A stretch of DNA of 64,000 nucleotides. Source: VAZQ01 sp963816745. Lineage in GTDB: Bacteria > Pseudomonadota > Alphaproteobacteria > Rhizobiales > Xanthobacteraceae. Made by a program: the position numbers and the translations under genes. Positions 11,785 to 20,553 of the stretch are shown here, in pieces (position 1 is the first letter of the stretch; every line of letters starts with the position of its first letter). The notes under the pieces were generated by a model. That model ran no database searches. It saw only the letters and a program-made list of their open reading frames with translations, and was not told the origin of the DNA. The stretch spans positions 558,001 through 622,000 of the forward strand of contig CAWFLQ010000001.1 of the NCBI GenBank assembly GCA_963816745.1, given 5' to 3'.

Positions 11785-11945
11785 GTAGGGTGGGCAAAAT
11801 CGCCTGCCGTATTGGTGCGGATGGAAACGGCTCGCGCGCGATTTTGCCCACGCGTGACCCATCTGACGTCACGTACGCGTGGGCAAAATCGCTTGGAGCG
11901 CGTGCTCACATGCGCCGATACGGCAGGCGATTTTGCCCACCCTAC
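11785..11945. repeat. Nested inverted REP pair, GTAGGGTGGGC type, copy 1
   Basis: A 161-base element with a perfect 28-base terminal inverted repeat that begins GTAGGGTGGGCAAAATCGCC. Inside is a second perfect 18-base inverted pair, GCGATTTTGCCCACGCGT and its complement. Each half can fold as a GTAG-preceded hairpin, and the two halves face each other, as in a BIME built from two REP units. It lies between the PNPOx-like gene and the quinone oxidoreductase, which converge on it. Confidence 0.85.
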
Positions 11946-11949
11946 ACCA

Positions 11950-12927
11950 CTACACAACAAGAACGATCGATCCCGTCGTCCTGCGCTCTTCCATGTCGGC
12001 GTGGGCGTGCGGCGCGTCTTTCAGCGCATACGCCTTGCTGATCTCGATCTTGATCTTGCCGCTCGTGACCATTGCGAACAGGTCGTTCGCCGTCGCGTCG
12101 AGCTCGGCGCGGGTGACGGTGTAGTTCGACACGCTCGGATGGGTGAGGTAGATCGAGCCGAGCGCGCCCAGCCGCCGCGGCGGCACCGGATCGGGATCGC
12201 CCGAGGCCTCGCCGAACGACGCCATCACGCCGCGCCGGCGCAGGCATTTCAGCGAGCCTTCGAACGTGGCCTTGCCGACGAAATCGTAGACGACAGGCAC
12301 GCCTTCGCCCGCGGTGAGCTCGCGCACGCGTCGGGCGAAATCCTCCCGGGTGTAGACGATGGCGTGGTCGCAGCCGTGGGCGCGCGCGACCGCGGCCTTC
12401 TCGTCGCTGCTCACGGTGCCGATCACGGTGGCGCCGAGATGCTTGGCCCATTGGCACATGATCAGGCCGACGCCGCCGGCGGCGGCGTGGATCAGGATCG
12501 TATCGCCGGGCTTGACCTTGTAGGCTTCGAACAGCAGCGAGCGCGCCGTCATGCCGCGGATCATCATCGACGCCGCCGTGCGCTCGTCGATGCCGTCGGG
12601 CAGGGCGATGAGCCGCGCTGTCGGCACGATGCGAAATTCCGCATACGAGCCTTCCGGCATGCCGGCATAGGCGACGCGGTCGCCGACCGCGAAGCCCGCG
12701 ACCTCCGGTCCCGACCGCGTCGATCACGCCGGCGCTCTCGAGCCCGATGCCGGAGGGAAACGCCTTGATGGCGTGGATGCCCTTGCGCATCAGCACGTCG
12801 CGGTAGTTGACGGCGACCGCCGTGTTGCGGATGCGCACCTGTCCGGGACCGGGCGCGCCGATATCGACGTCCTCGAAGCGCAGCACCTCGGGGCCGCCGT
12901 GCTGATGGAAGCGAAAGGCCTTGCTCA
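11950..12927 (-). CDS. Quinone oxidoreductase (NADPH-dependent, Qor-type MDR; frameshifted)
   Basis: Medium-chain dehydrogenase/reductase of the zinc-free quinone oxidoreductase group, about 325 residues. It has N-terminal KAFRFHQHGGPEVLRFEDV, VAVNYRDVLMRKG (the NYxD motif of Qor), the nucleotide motif HAAAGGVGLIMCQWAKHLGA, and YDFVGKATFEGSLKCLRRRG. The frame shifts near 12705, after SAGVIDAVG. The start is taken as GTG 12927, where the Qor N-terminus begins and where GTGA would overlap a TGA of the gene before. It would reduce quinones or enones with NADPH. It is last in the run TctC - CMD-like - Qor. Confidence 0.85.
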
Positions 12928-13470
12928 CGGCGCGAGCCTCAGTCGGCTCGAGGTCGAGCCGAAGCGCCTGCAGCACGCGCGCATTCATGTTGTAGCTGCC
13001 GATCAGCACGGTCAATTCCACGATCTCGCGGGCGTCGAAATGGCGCTCGACCTCGGCGAAGACCTCGTCCGGCACCACGATGTCGCGGGTCATCGTATCG
13101 GTGTAGGCCAGCGCTGCGCGCTCGCGGTCGCTGAACAGAATTCGAGCCGTCCCACTCCGCGATCGCATTGCAATCCTCGAGCGAGAGGCCCTCGGCCAGC
13201 GCGAGCGCCGGCACGTGCTGGCGCAAGATGTATTGCGAATTGGCGAGATGACCCATGCGGATGATGACGATCTCGCGCAGCCGGCCCGTCGAGGCTGGTC
13301 TTCCATCGCACCGTATTGGAGTGATTGAACCAGCTCTCGGCGAGCGGCGGGGCGTTGAGCAGCATGCGGTAGATGTTGAGCAGCTTGCCGCGTCGTCCGG
13401 CGCTGTATTTCGCAATGACCTCGGCGAGCTCGGGATGGTCTTCCTCCCGCAGCAGCGGAACACGCGCCAT
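12924..13470 (-). CDS. Carboxymuconolactone decarboxylase (CMD) family protein (frameshifted)
   Basis: Alpha-helical CMD/AhpD-like protein of about 180 residues. Segments in three frames join into the usual pattern: ELAEVIAKYSAGRRGKLLNI, NAPPLAESWFNHSNTVRW, REIVIIRMGHLANSQYILRQ, then LAYTDTMTRDIVVPDEVFAE and VELTVLIGSYNMNARVLQAL. Shifts lie near 13290 and 13140. The ATG at 13470 lies 7 bases after the TctC stop. As read, the last frame runs on into the quinone oxidoreductase without a stop; a base error near 12930 would place TGA at 12924-12926, overlapping the next GTG, so the 3' end is inferred. Proteins of this family act as decarboxylases or peroxidatic thiol enzymes; no CxxC is seen here. 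Confidence 0.7.
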
Positions 13471-13477
13471 GGCTTTT

Positions 13478-14459
13478 CTATTCCATCTTGAAGTTCGCCG
13501 CCTTCATGACCGGCACCCAGCGCGCCGTCTCCTCGGCGATGAACGCCCGCGTCGCGTCCGGGCCGGAATCGAGGATCGGCTCGAAGCCGGACTTCAGGAG
13601 AATTTCCTGGAATTCCGCGTCCGCCACGACCTTGCGCGTGGCCTCGGCGATCTGGTCCACGATCGCCTTCGGCACGCCGGCCGGCGCGAACAGTCCGTTG
13701 AGGTTGCCGGCGACCATGCCGGGAAGCCCGGCTTCGATCGCGGTCGGGATGTCGGGCGCGGCCTTCATCCGCGCGGTCGCGGCCACCGCAAGGATGCGCA
13801 CCCGGCCGCTGCGATGGAATTCGAGCAGCGGCCCGCCGACATTCGGCGTCATCATCGGAATGTGCCCGCTGGCGAGATCGGCGACGCCGGGCGCCGCGCC
13901 CTTGTAGGGAACATGCACGATGTCGGGCGCGCCGATCAGCTGCTTGAACAGCTCGCCGGCGAGATTGGTCAGCGTGCCGACACCGGCAGAGCCATAGGAC
14001 AGCTTGCCGGGATTGGCCTTGGCGTAGGCGATCAGCTCGCTGAGATTGTCGCGCGGGCACGGATTCGTGCACCACGATCGACGCCGGCGAGTTGCAGAGA
14101 ATGTAGATGCCGACGAAATCCTTGAGCGGGTCGTAAGGCGGTTTGGCCGCGATGGCCGGAATCAGCACCTGCGTGCTGGTATTGCCGAACAGGAAGGTGT
14201 GGCCGTCGGGCTGCGCGCGCGCCACCTCGGCGGCGCCGGTCAGGCCGCCGGCGCCGCCGCGGTTCTCCGTGACCACGGTGCCGAGCAGCGTCTTCATCTT
14301 CTCCGCCCACAGCCGGCCGACCACGTCGGTGGCGCCGCCGGGCGAGAACGGCACGACCAGCCTGATGATACGGTCGGGATAGGCGAGGGCGGTCAGCGGC
14401 GCCAGCGTCGCGGCGGAAAGAGAGGCCGCGCCAGCGGCGAGGAATTCACGTCGGTTCAT
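13478..14459 (-). CDS. Bug/TctC-family tricarboxylate-type solute-binding protein 1 (frameshifted)
   Basis: Periplasmic binding protein of the tripartite tricarboxylate transporter (TTT) family, about 326 residues. It starts with a twin-arginine-type leader (MNRREFLAAGAAS then a hydrophobic stretch), followed by the family opening YPDRIIRLVVPFSPGGATDV, the mid region HVPYKGAAPGVADLASGHI and the C-terminal ETARWVPVMKAANFKME. The frame shifts near 14055, within ESVPARDNLSEL as reconstructed. An in-frame ATG at 14474 would add five residues; neither start has a strong ribosome site. No TctA/TctB is adjacent, so it is an orphan receptor placed with a CMD-like protein and a quinone oxidoreductase. 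The ligand is probably a carboxylate. Confidence 0.87.
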
Positions 14460-14524
14460 GCGGTTTCTCGACATTGTTGTGGTGGGTCATGTTGGGCCGG
14501 ATCGCCGGCATTGTAAATCGCCGC

Positions 14525-15367
14525 TCAGATCGTCGCCTCGATCATGGCGCGCAACTCCGGCGTGACCTCGGGCATGATCCCGAACCAGGCGCGGAACGCC
14601 GGGCGCGCCTGGTGCAGCAGCATGCCGAGCCCGTCCACCGTCGGATTGCCGCGCTTGCGGGCGGCGGCCAGCATCGGCGTCTCGCGCGGGATATAGACGA
14701 TATCGCAGACCAGCGCGCTCTGCGGCAATGTGTCGAGCGGCAGATCGAGCGGCGGCTCGCCCACCATGCCCTGATTGGTGGTGTTGACGAGCATCGCGGC
14801 GCCGTCGAGCGCGGCCTGGCGCTTGTCCCACGCCAGCGCCTTGATCGGGCCGCCGAGCTCGCGCGCCAGCGCCTCCGCGCGCGCAAGCGTGCGGTTGACC
14901 AGGCGAATTTCGCGGGCGCCCTGGTCGATCAATCCGACCAGCACGGCGCGGGCGCCGCCGCCGGCGCCGAGCACGACGGCCGGGCCACGGTCGGCGCGCC
15001 ATGCCGGCTGCGTCTCCCGGATGCTCTCGAGATAGCCGAAGACGTCGGTGTTGCGGCCTTCGAGCGAGCCGTCGGGCGCGACGACAACGGTGTTCACCGC
15101 GCCGACTCGGCGCGCCAGCGGATCGACGGTGTCGACGATGGCGAGCGCGGCCTCCTTGTGCGGAATGGTGAGGTTGCAGCCGGAAAAGCCGAGTGCCGGC
15201 AGCGCCCGCAACGCCGCGCGCAGGCCCTCCGGCTTGATCGCCAGCGGCACGTAGGCCCCCGCGAGGCTGTGGGCGCCGATCCAATAGTTGTGCAGCTTCG
15301 GCGAGCGCGAATGCATCACCGGCCAGCCCATCAGCCCGGCGAGCACGAAACGGTCGGGATGGGTCAT
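14525..15367 (-). CDS. aroE: Shikimate dehydrogenase (AroE-like)
   Basis: Intact 280-residue NADP-dependent shikimate/quinate-type dehydrogenase. It has the substrate Ser motif MHSRSP, the catalytic Lys in NLTIPHKE, the catalytic Asp in GRNTDVFGYLES, the nucleotide loop VLGAGGGARAVLVGL and NRT for the adenosine-ribose-phosphate contact, plus VDGLGMLLHQA near the end. It follows the shikimate dehydrogenase plan closely. It stands between two TctC-type binding proteins and not with other shikimate-pathway genes, so a catabolic paralogue acting on quinate or shikimate is possible. It begins 7 bases after the stop of the TctC gene upstream. Confidence 0.88.
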   Translation of the reverse strand: MTHPDRFVLAGLMGWPVMHSRSPKLHNYWIGAHSLAGAYVPLAIKPEGLRAALRALPALGFSGCNLTIPHKEAALAIVDTVDPLARRVGAVNTVVVAPDGSLEGRNTDVFGYLESIRETQPAWRADRGPAVVLGAGGGARAVLVGLIDQGAREIRLVNRTLARAEALARELGGPIKALAWDKRQAALDGAAMLVNTTNQGMVGEPPLDLPLDTLPQSALVCDIVYIPRETPMLAAARKRGNPTVDGLGMLLHQARPAFRAWFGIMPEVTPELRAMIEATI

Positions 15368-15374
15368 TGCGGGG

Positions 15375-16407
15375 CTACTGCAGAATGGGCACGAGTTTCT
15401 TGACGGTCTCGATCAGGGCCGGCGGCGTTTCATAGAGGTTGGCGACCAGCCGCTCAAGGTCGTCCGGCGGCCGATAGGTCATATCCAACTTGATCCGCGC
15501 AGTCTCCGCGATCAAGGCCGGGTCTTTGAGCGTCTCGGCCAGGGCCTTGCGCATCGTGGCCACGCGCTCCTGCGGCACATCGGGGGGAAAGACGTAGGGC
15601 CGGCCGAACTCGGTGCTCGAAAAGATGAAGCGCATGAACTGGCGCTGCTCGGTGGTCTTGGCGAAGTCGAAGATCGACGGCACGTCGGGGATTTCGGGGA
15701 TCGGCGCTTCCTCCGCGCGCACGAAAAAGATGAGCTTGCCGTCGCGAATGAGCTGATCGTAGGTCCGGAACTGCCCGTAGGACGCGCAGGCGCCCTGCAC
15801 CTCGCCGCGCTCGATGGCGAGGACGACGTCGGATGTGCCCTTGTAGCCGACGACGAGACGGAATTTCGTGCCGAGCACGTGGTTGAAGACGGTCGGTAGG
15901 ATGTTGAGCGAGGAGCCGGCGCCGGCGGCGCCGACGATGAGCTCCTGGGTGAAGAGGTCTGCCGGTGTCTTGACCGGGGCCGTGGCCGAGCGCACGCAGA
16001 CGCGTGCCGGCCGCGAGGTCGCGCCCAGCCAGTTGAAGCGCCGGGGATCGGCCTCGAGGTTGGCCTGGCCCATCAGCGCCTGGCTCGGGATGTTGCGCGA
16101 GAACGAGCCGAACACGGTTCCGTCCCGGGGCGCCTGCGCGTAGAGGAAATTCACCGCTGGAATGCTTGCCGCCGCCGGCATGTTCTGCACGATGATCGTG
16201 GGCTGCCCCGGGATGTGCTTGGCGAGGTAACGCGCCAGCACGCGGCCGGCGAGATCGTAGTCGTTGCCCACCTCGTGGCCGATGATCATGCGGATCTGCT
16301 TGTTCTTGTAGAAATCCGTGCGACGCCTGTGCGGCTGCTTTCCCGCAACCGCCCGACGCGACGCAGAGCGCGACACCGGCCGCGGCGATTATCTTACGCG
16401 GTCGCAT
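15375..16407 (-). CDS. Bug/TctC-like solute-binding protein 2, divergent subfamily (frameshifted)
   Basis: Periplasmic binding protein of about 344 residues with a hydrophobic leader (MRPRKIIAAAGVALCVASGG) ending near AAAQA. The mature protein opens with FYKNKQIRMIIGHEVGNDYD and has VGAAGAGSSLNILPTVFNHV, VGYKGTSDVVLAIERGEVQG and a long C-terminal FIFSSTEFGRPYVFPPDVPQ. This layout differs from classical Bug proteins and matches the protein at 43111-44133, so the two form a separate subfamily in this window. The frame shifts near 16315, just after the leader. No permease gene is adjacent. It lies between AroE and the isocitrate-lyase-superfamily enzyme, in the same direction. Confidence 0.82.
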
Positions 16408-16420
16408 TGCTGTGGCCCCC

Positions 16421-17320
16421 TCATTCCGCCGCGCGCTTCTGCACCAGTGCCGCCGCGGCCTTGTCGTAGCTCTCCTCGCGCGCGAGCAGCGGCTTCAGCC
16501 CGACGAGCTCGTAGTAGTCGTCGAGCGGGATGAGATGCTCCTGGCAGGGCGCGAGCGAGTTGTCGCGCTTGAGCAGGCGCAGCACGTTGCGCACCGCGTT
16601 CGCCGCCGCGAACAGCGCGACCGAGGGGAAGGTCGCGGAGCAGACGCCGGCCGCTTCCAGCTCCTCGAGGCTCCGCGCCTTCGGGCCCGCCGCCTGCGAC
16701 AGCGTCGCCATGTGCGGGCCGCCGACCTCGCGCAGCACCCGCTTGATCTCGGCAATGGTGTCGACACCCATGGGCTTCGCCATGTCCGCGCCGGCCTCCA
16801 TGAACAGCTGGCAGCGCGCGATGGCGGCCTCGACCCCCTCGACCCCCGCGGCGTCGGTGCGCGCGGCGATGAACAGGTCCGGGTCGCGCCGAGCGTCGAG
16901 CGCGGCCTTGATCTTGGCGAGCATCTGCTCGACCGGCACGATCTGCTTGCCCGGCAGGTAGCCGCAGCGGTTCGGAAACACCTGGTCGCTGATGAACAGG
17001 CCCGCGACCCCCGCGGCCTCGAAGGCGCGCACCATCTGCCGTACATTGTTGACGCCGCCGAAGCCGGTATCGGCGTCGACATAGACCGGGATCTCGACCG
17101 CGGCGCAGATGCGGCCGTAGTGGTCGGCATAGTCGCGCATGTTGGACTGACCCATGTCGGCCTGCGCCAGCATGCTGCCGACCCCGGCATAGCCGCCGGC
17201 CACCAGCGCCTCGAAGCCCTCGGCCTCGATGATGCGGGCCGACAGCGCGTCGTATGCCCCGGGCATCAGCACCAGGCGCTTGCCCGCCATGATCGTTCTG
17301 AGTTTTTTTCTGACGGTCAT
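16421..17320 (-). CDS. Isocitrate lyase/PEP mutase superfamily enzyme (dimethylmalate lyase-like)
   Basis: Intact 299-residue TIM-barrel C-C lyase. Family features are GAYDALSARIIEAEGFEALV, the metal-binding VYVDADTGFGG, and RTDAAGVEGVEAAIARCQLF. The active-site loop, usually '(I/E)DQ-xxPKRCGH', reads SDQVFPNRCGYLPGK, so the Cys is kept but the usual Lys and His are Asn and Tyr. The superfamily includes 2-methylisocitrate lyase, dimethylmalate lyase, oxaloacetate decarboxylase and PEP mutase. It precedes a binding protein and follows LeuD- and LeuC-like genes; an aconitase-type hydratase next to such a lyase fits hydration of an unsaturated diacid and cleavage to pyruvate plus an acid. Confidence 0.85.
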   Translation of the reverse strand: MTVRKKLRTIMAGKRLVLMPGAYDALSARIIEAEGFEALVAGGYAGVGSMLAQADMGQSNMRDYADHYGRICAAVEIPVYVDADTGFGGVNNVRQMVRAFEAAGVAGLFISDQVFPNRCGYLPGKQIVPVEQMLAKIKAALDARRDPDLFIAARTDAAGVEGVEAAIARCQLFMEAGADMAKPMGVDTIAEIKRVLREVGGPHMATLSQAAGPKARSLEELEAAGVCSATFPSVALFAAANAVRNVLRLLKRDNSLAPCQEHLIPLDDYYELVGLKPLLAREESYDKAAAALVQKRAAE

Positions 17321-17335
17321 GTTGTACTCCGAGGC

Positions 17336-17953
17336 TTATGTTCGGCTGTCGGCGGCGGTCTGCAGCCAGGGCTGATCGCCGGCCATGCGCTTTTCCCAGC
17401 GTGCGATCTCGTCGCGATGCTTGAGAGTAAGCCCGATGTCGTCGAGGCCTTCGAGCAGTCGCATGCGATCAGCGGCGGGGAGATCGAAGCTGAGGTCGGG
17501 ACCGCCGGGGCCGCTGATGCGTTGCGCCGGCAGATCGACCGTGAACGGCGCTGATCCGTTCGCCGCCACGACGCGCTGCTCGAAGGCGTCCGCGTCCGGC
17601 GGCGCCAGCACGATCGGCAGCAAACCGTTCTGCAGGCAGTTCTCGCGATAGATGTCGGCGAAGCTGCGCGCCACGATGACGCGGATGTTGTTCGCCAGCA
17701 TGCCCCACACCGCCGCTTCGCGCGAGGAGCCCGCGCCGAAATTGTTGCCGGTCACCAGAATGCCGGGCGCGCGGAACTGCGGCTGGTTGAGCACGAAGTC
17801 GGGGCTCCTCGCCGCGCGCGCGCGCATGAACAGCAGCACCTTGTAGTCCGGCTTGAGCGCGCGCATCGCCTGCACCGGCGCGATCTGGTCGGTGTTGATG
17901 TCGTCCTTGATGAGCGGGACCGCGATCCCGGTATGGCTGGTGAACGGCTGCAT
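17336..17953 (-). CDS. leuD: LeuD-like isopropylmalate/dimethylmalate dehydratase small subunit
   Basis: Intact 205-residue swivel-domain subunit of the aconitase superfamily. It opens with MQPFTSHTGIAVPLIKDDIN and TDQIAP (the hhNhDTDxIhP motif), then LVTGNNFGAGSSREAAVWGM, which holds the substrate-binding SSRE loop, and VIVARSFADIYRENCLQNGL. Its ATG overlaps the leuC-like stop as ATGA (17951-17955), so translation is coupled. The sequence is divergent from biosynthetic LeuD, and no leuA or leuB is seen, which leaves open a catabolic hydratase instead of leucine synthesis. Confidence 0.88.
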   Translation of the reverse strand: MQPFTSHTGIAVPLIKDDINTDQIAPVQAMRALKPDYKVLLFMRARAARSPDFVLNQPQFRAPGILVTGNNFGAGSSREAAVWGMLANNIRVIVARSFADIYRENCLQNGLLPIVLAPPDADAFEQRVVAANGSAPFTVDLPAQRISGPGGPDLSFDLPAADRMRLLEGLDDIGLTLKHRDEIARWEKRMAGDQPWLQTAADSRT

Positions 17954-19360
17954 CAGGCACGCCCTGTCATCTGCCGCACGTCGGCGATGCGTCCGGCGAC
18001 AGCGGTCGCCGCCGCGGTCGCGGGGCTCACGAGGTGGGTGCGCACCTTCGGGCCCTGGCGGTGCTCGAAGTTGCGGTTGGTGGTGGAGACGCAGCGCTCG
18101 CCCGGCTCGCCGCGGTCGCCGTTGCCACCTGCGCACATGGAGCAGCCGGATTCGCCCCAGAAGAATCCGGCGTCGCGGAACACGCGGTCGAGCCCCAAGG
18201 CCTCGGCCTCGCGCTTCACCGTGGTCGAGCCCGGCACCACCATCGCCACCACGCCTTCGGCGACATGCCGTCCGCGCACCACGTCGGCGGCGGCTTGCAG
18301 GTCCGGCACGCGGCTGTTGGTGCAGGAGCCGATGAAGACGCGATCTACCTTCAGGCCTGCGAGCGCCATGCCGGGCGCGAGCCCCATATAGGCGAGGGCG
18401 CTTTCGACCGCGGCGCGCCGGCTTGGGTCGACCGCGGCGGGATCCGGCACGCGGCCGGAAATGCCGAGCACCTGGCTCGGATCGGTGCCCCAGGTGATCT
18501 GCGGCTCGAGCGTGCCGCAGTCGAGCACGTGCTCGCGATCGAACGCCGCGCCGTCGTCGCTCGCGAGCGTGCGCCAATGCGCCAGCGCGCGATCCCACAT
18601 TGCGCCCTTCGGCGCATAAGGCCGGCCCGCGATCCAGGCGAAGGTCGTGTCGTCGGGCGCCACGAAGCCCGAGCGCCCGCCCATCTCGATGTTGAGGTTG
18701 CACAGCGTCATGCGGCCTTCGATCGCCATCGCGCGTACGGCCGCGCCGGCATATTCCACGACGTGGCCGCGCCCGCCGGCGACTCCGAGCTCGGCGATGA
18801 TGCGCAGCGCCACGTCCTTGGCGGTGACGTGCGGCGCCGAGCATGCCTTCGAGCCGGATCAGCATGCGCTTGGGCCGCTTCAACGCCATCACCTGCGTCG
18901 CCAGGATATGCGCGAGCTCGGTGGTGCCGCAGCCGAAGGCCATCGCGCCGAGGCCGCCCACGGTGCTGGCGTGGCTGTCCGGTACCGCGTGGGTCGCGCC
19001 CGGCAGCACCATGCCGAGCTCCGGCGCCACCACGTGCGAGATGCCCTGCTCGGGATCATCGATGTCGTAGAGCTTGATGCCGTTCTTCCGGCTGCCTTCG
19101 CGCATGGCCTTGAGAAAGGCCGCGCCCGACGGGTTGGTATCGTCGTCGCGGCCGGGCTTGGTGGCGACGGTGTGGTCCTGCATGGAGAAGGTGAGGTCCG
19201 GCCGCCGCACCGGCCGCTGCTGCTTCTCCAACTGTTCGAACGCATGGGGCGCGTGCAACTCGTGCAGCACGTGGCGGTCGATATAGATGAGCTCGCGGCC
19301 GTCCGCGCGCCGCGCGACGAGATGGGCGTCCCAGATCTTGTCGAACAGGGTTTTGGGCAC
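17953..19360 (-). CDS. leuC: LeuC-like isopropylmalate/dimethylmalate dehydratase large subunit (frameshifted)
   Basis: [4Fe-4S] hydro-lyase large subunit, about 469 residues. It begins VPKTLFDKIWDAHLVARRAD and has VPDSHASTVGGLGAMAFGCG, NLNIEMGGRSGFVAPDDTTF, and the cluster ligands in VFIGSCTNSRVPDL and GESGCSMCAGGNGD. The frame shifts near 18835, between RLEGMLGA and VTAKDVALRIIAE. The start is GTG 19360, where the LeuC N-terminus begins, with GGGAGG about ten bases upstream. It makes a heterodimer with the LeuD-like subunit that overlaps its stop. A pdxA-like gene lies 41 bases upstream in the same direction. Confidence 0.9.
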
Positions 19361-19401
19361 GGCCCCTGAGCCTCCCGGCGGCTTGTTGATTGGGGTCGAG
19401 C

Positions 19402-20376
19402 TTACGCCGGAGCCGGGTGAGTGCCCACCCCCCGCGTCACCTTCGACAACCTCAACACCGCTTCGATCATGGCCGCGGGGCTGGCGATACCTTTTCCGGC
19501 GATGTCGTGGGCGCTGCCGTGCGCGACCGAGGAGAACAGGATCGGGGTGCCGATGGTCAGCGCCGCGGTGGCGTTCGGCGCCAAAAGCTTGGCGGTGATG
19601 TGGCCCTGGTCGTGCAGCATGACGACGAAGCCGTCGATGCCGCGCATGTGAAACATGGTATCGGCGCCGAACGGGCCGGTGACCCCTATGCCGCGCGCCG
19701 CCGCCGCGTCGATCGCCGGCTTGATGATCTCGATCTCCTCGCGACCGAACAAGCCGCCTTCGCCCGCGTGCGGGTTTAGGCCGCCCACCGCGATCCTGGG
19801 CGCCGCCGTGCCCATGCGGCGGAGCGCACGATCGGCCGCCTGGATGACGCTGCCGACCTTCTCGCGCGTGATCTGCTCGATCGCCTGCCGGACACTGCGG
19901 TGCAGCGTCGCGTGCACGATCTTCATGTCGCCGAAGCACAGCATCAGGTAGACGTCGTCTTCGTCGGTGCCGGTCTCGCGCGCGACGAACGAGGGATAGC
20001 CGTCGAACGCGATGCCCGCGAGCGCGATGGAGGTCTCGTTCTGCGGCGCCGCGACCACGGCATCGACCTCGCCCGCGAGCGCGGCCTTGATGGCGCGGCT
20101 GGCGAACGCGAGCGAAGCGCGCCCGCTCGCCGCGCTGCTCGTCCCGAAGTCGATCGTGGCGACATCCGGCCGCGGGCAGTGGAGCACGTTCACCGCGCGC
20201 ATATCGAGCTTGATGCCGCAGGCCTTGGCGTGCCGTTCGAGCAGGCGCGCGTCGGTCACGATGACCGGCTCGCAGGCGTCGCGCACCCCGGGATCGAGTG
20301 CGGCCTTGAGGCTGACCTCCGGCCCGATGCCCGCGGGGTCGCCGGTGACGATGGCGATCTTTGCTTTGTCGCTCAT
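19402..20376 (-). CDS. PdxA-family NAD-dependent dehydrogenase (PdxA2-like)
   Basis: Intact 324-residue enzyme of the 4-hydroxythreonine-4-phosphate dehydrogenase family. It has IVTGDPAGIGPEVSLKAALD at the N-terminus, AAPQNETSIALAG, the metal-binding GLNPHAGEGGLFGREEIEII, and HDQGHITAKLLAPNATAALT followed by HGSAHDIAGKGIASPAAMIEA. The HDQGHITAK loop is closer to PdxA2-type enzymes that oxidise phosphorylated four-carbon sugar acids than to vitamin B6 PdxA. It heads the catabolic run LeuC-LeuD-lyase, and no other vitamin B6 gene is seen. The class II aldolase at 34001-34732 is the kind of partner seen with PdxA2 but is not adjacent. Confidence 0.87.
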   Translation of the reverse strand: MSDKAKIAIVTGDPAGIGPEVSLKAALDPGVRDACEPVIVTDARLLERHAKACGIKLDMRAVNVLHCPRPDVATIDFGTSSAASGRASLAFASRAIKAALAGEVDAVVAAPQNETSIALAGIAFDGYPSFVARETGTDEDDVYLMLCFGDMKIVHATLHRSVRQAIEQITREKVGSVIQAADRALRRMGTAAPRIAVGGLNPHAGEGGLFGREEIEIIKPAIDAAAARGIGVTGPFGADTMFHMRGIDGFVVMLHDQGHITAKLLAPNATAALTIGTPILFSSVAHGSAHDIAGKGIASPAAMIEAVLRLSKVTRGVGTHPAPA

Positions 20377-20400
20377 GCCGGTGCCTGTCTTCCGCGGCCC

Positions 20401-20553
20401 GTAGGTTGGGTTAGCGCGGCCCCCGCACGTACCAATTTTGCCGTGTCTCTAGCTCCGCGCGTAACCCAACAAACTGGTCGAGATGTTGGGTTACGCGCGG
20501 AATGACGCCTCAGCATGAATTGCAGGCTCCCGGGCCGCGCTAACCCAACCTAC
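20401..20553. repeat. Nested inverted REP pair, GTAGGTTGGGTTAGCGCGG type
   Basis: A 153-base element with a 22-base terminal inverted repeat starting GTAGGTTGGGTTAGCGCGG and an inner inverted pair CCGCGCGTAACCCAACA / TGTTGGGTTACGCGCGG. Its right end (CCTAC, to 20553) carries the TAG stop codon of the minus-strand alcohol dehydrogenase at 20550-20552. GTAGGTTGGGTTAGCG-type repeats are common in proteobacteria. Confidence 0.87.

Noticed and set aside
9576..11960. One open frame of about 794 codons covering both SDRs
   Set aside because: Each SDR is complete with its own cofactor and catalytic motifs. An AAGGAG site and a GTGA stop/start overlap lie at the junction, and a single-base error near 10425 explains the read-through.
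17336..19939. Long open frame spanning the LeuD-, LeuC- and part of the PdxA-like regions
   Set aside because: It mixes true LeuC N-terminal sequence, an out-of-frame LeuC C-terminus and LeuD. The GC-rich DNA leaves few stops in wrong frames, and the LeuC/LeuD overlap at 17951-17955 gives the natural gene limits.
17336..20376. Leucine biosynthesis plus vitamin B6 biosynthesis locus
   Set aside because: No leuA, leuB or other B6 genes are present, the proteins are divergent, and the neighbours are a C-C lyase and binding proteins, which fit catabolism better.
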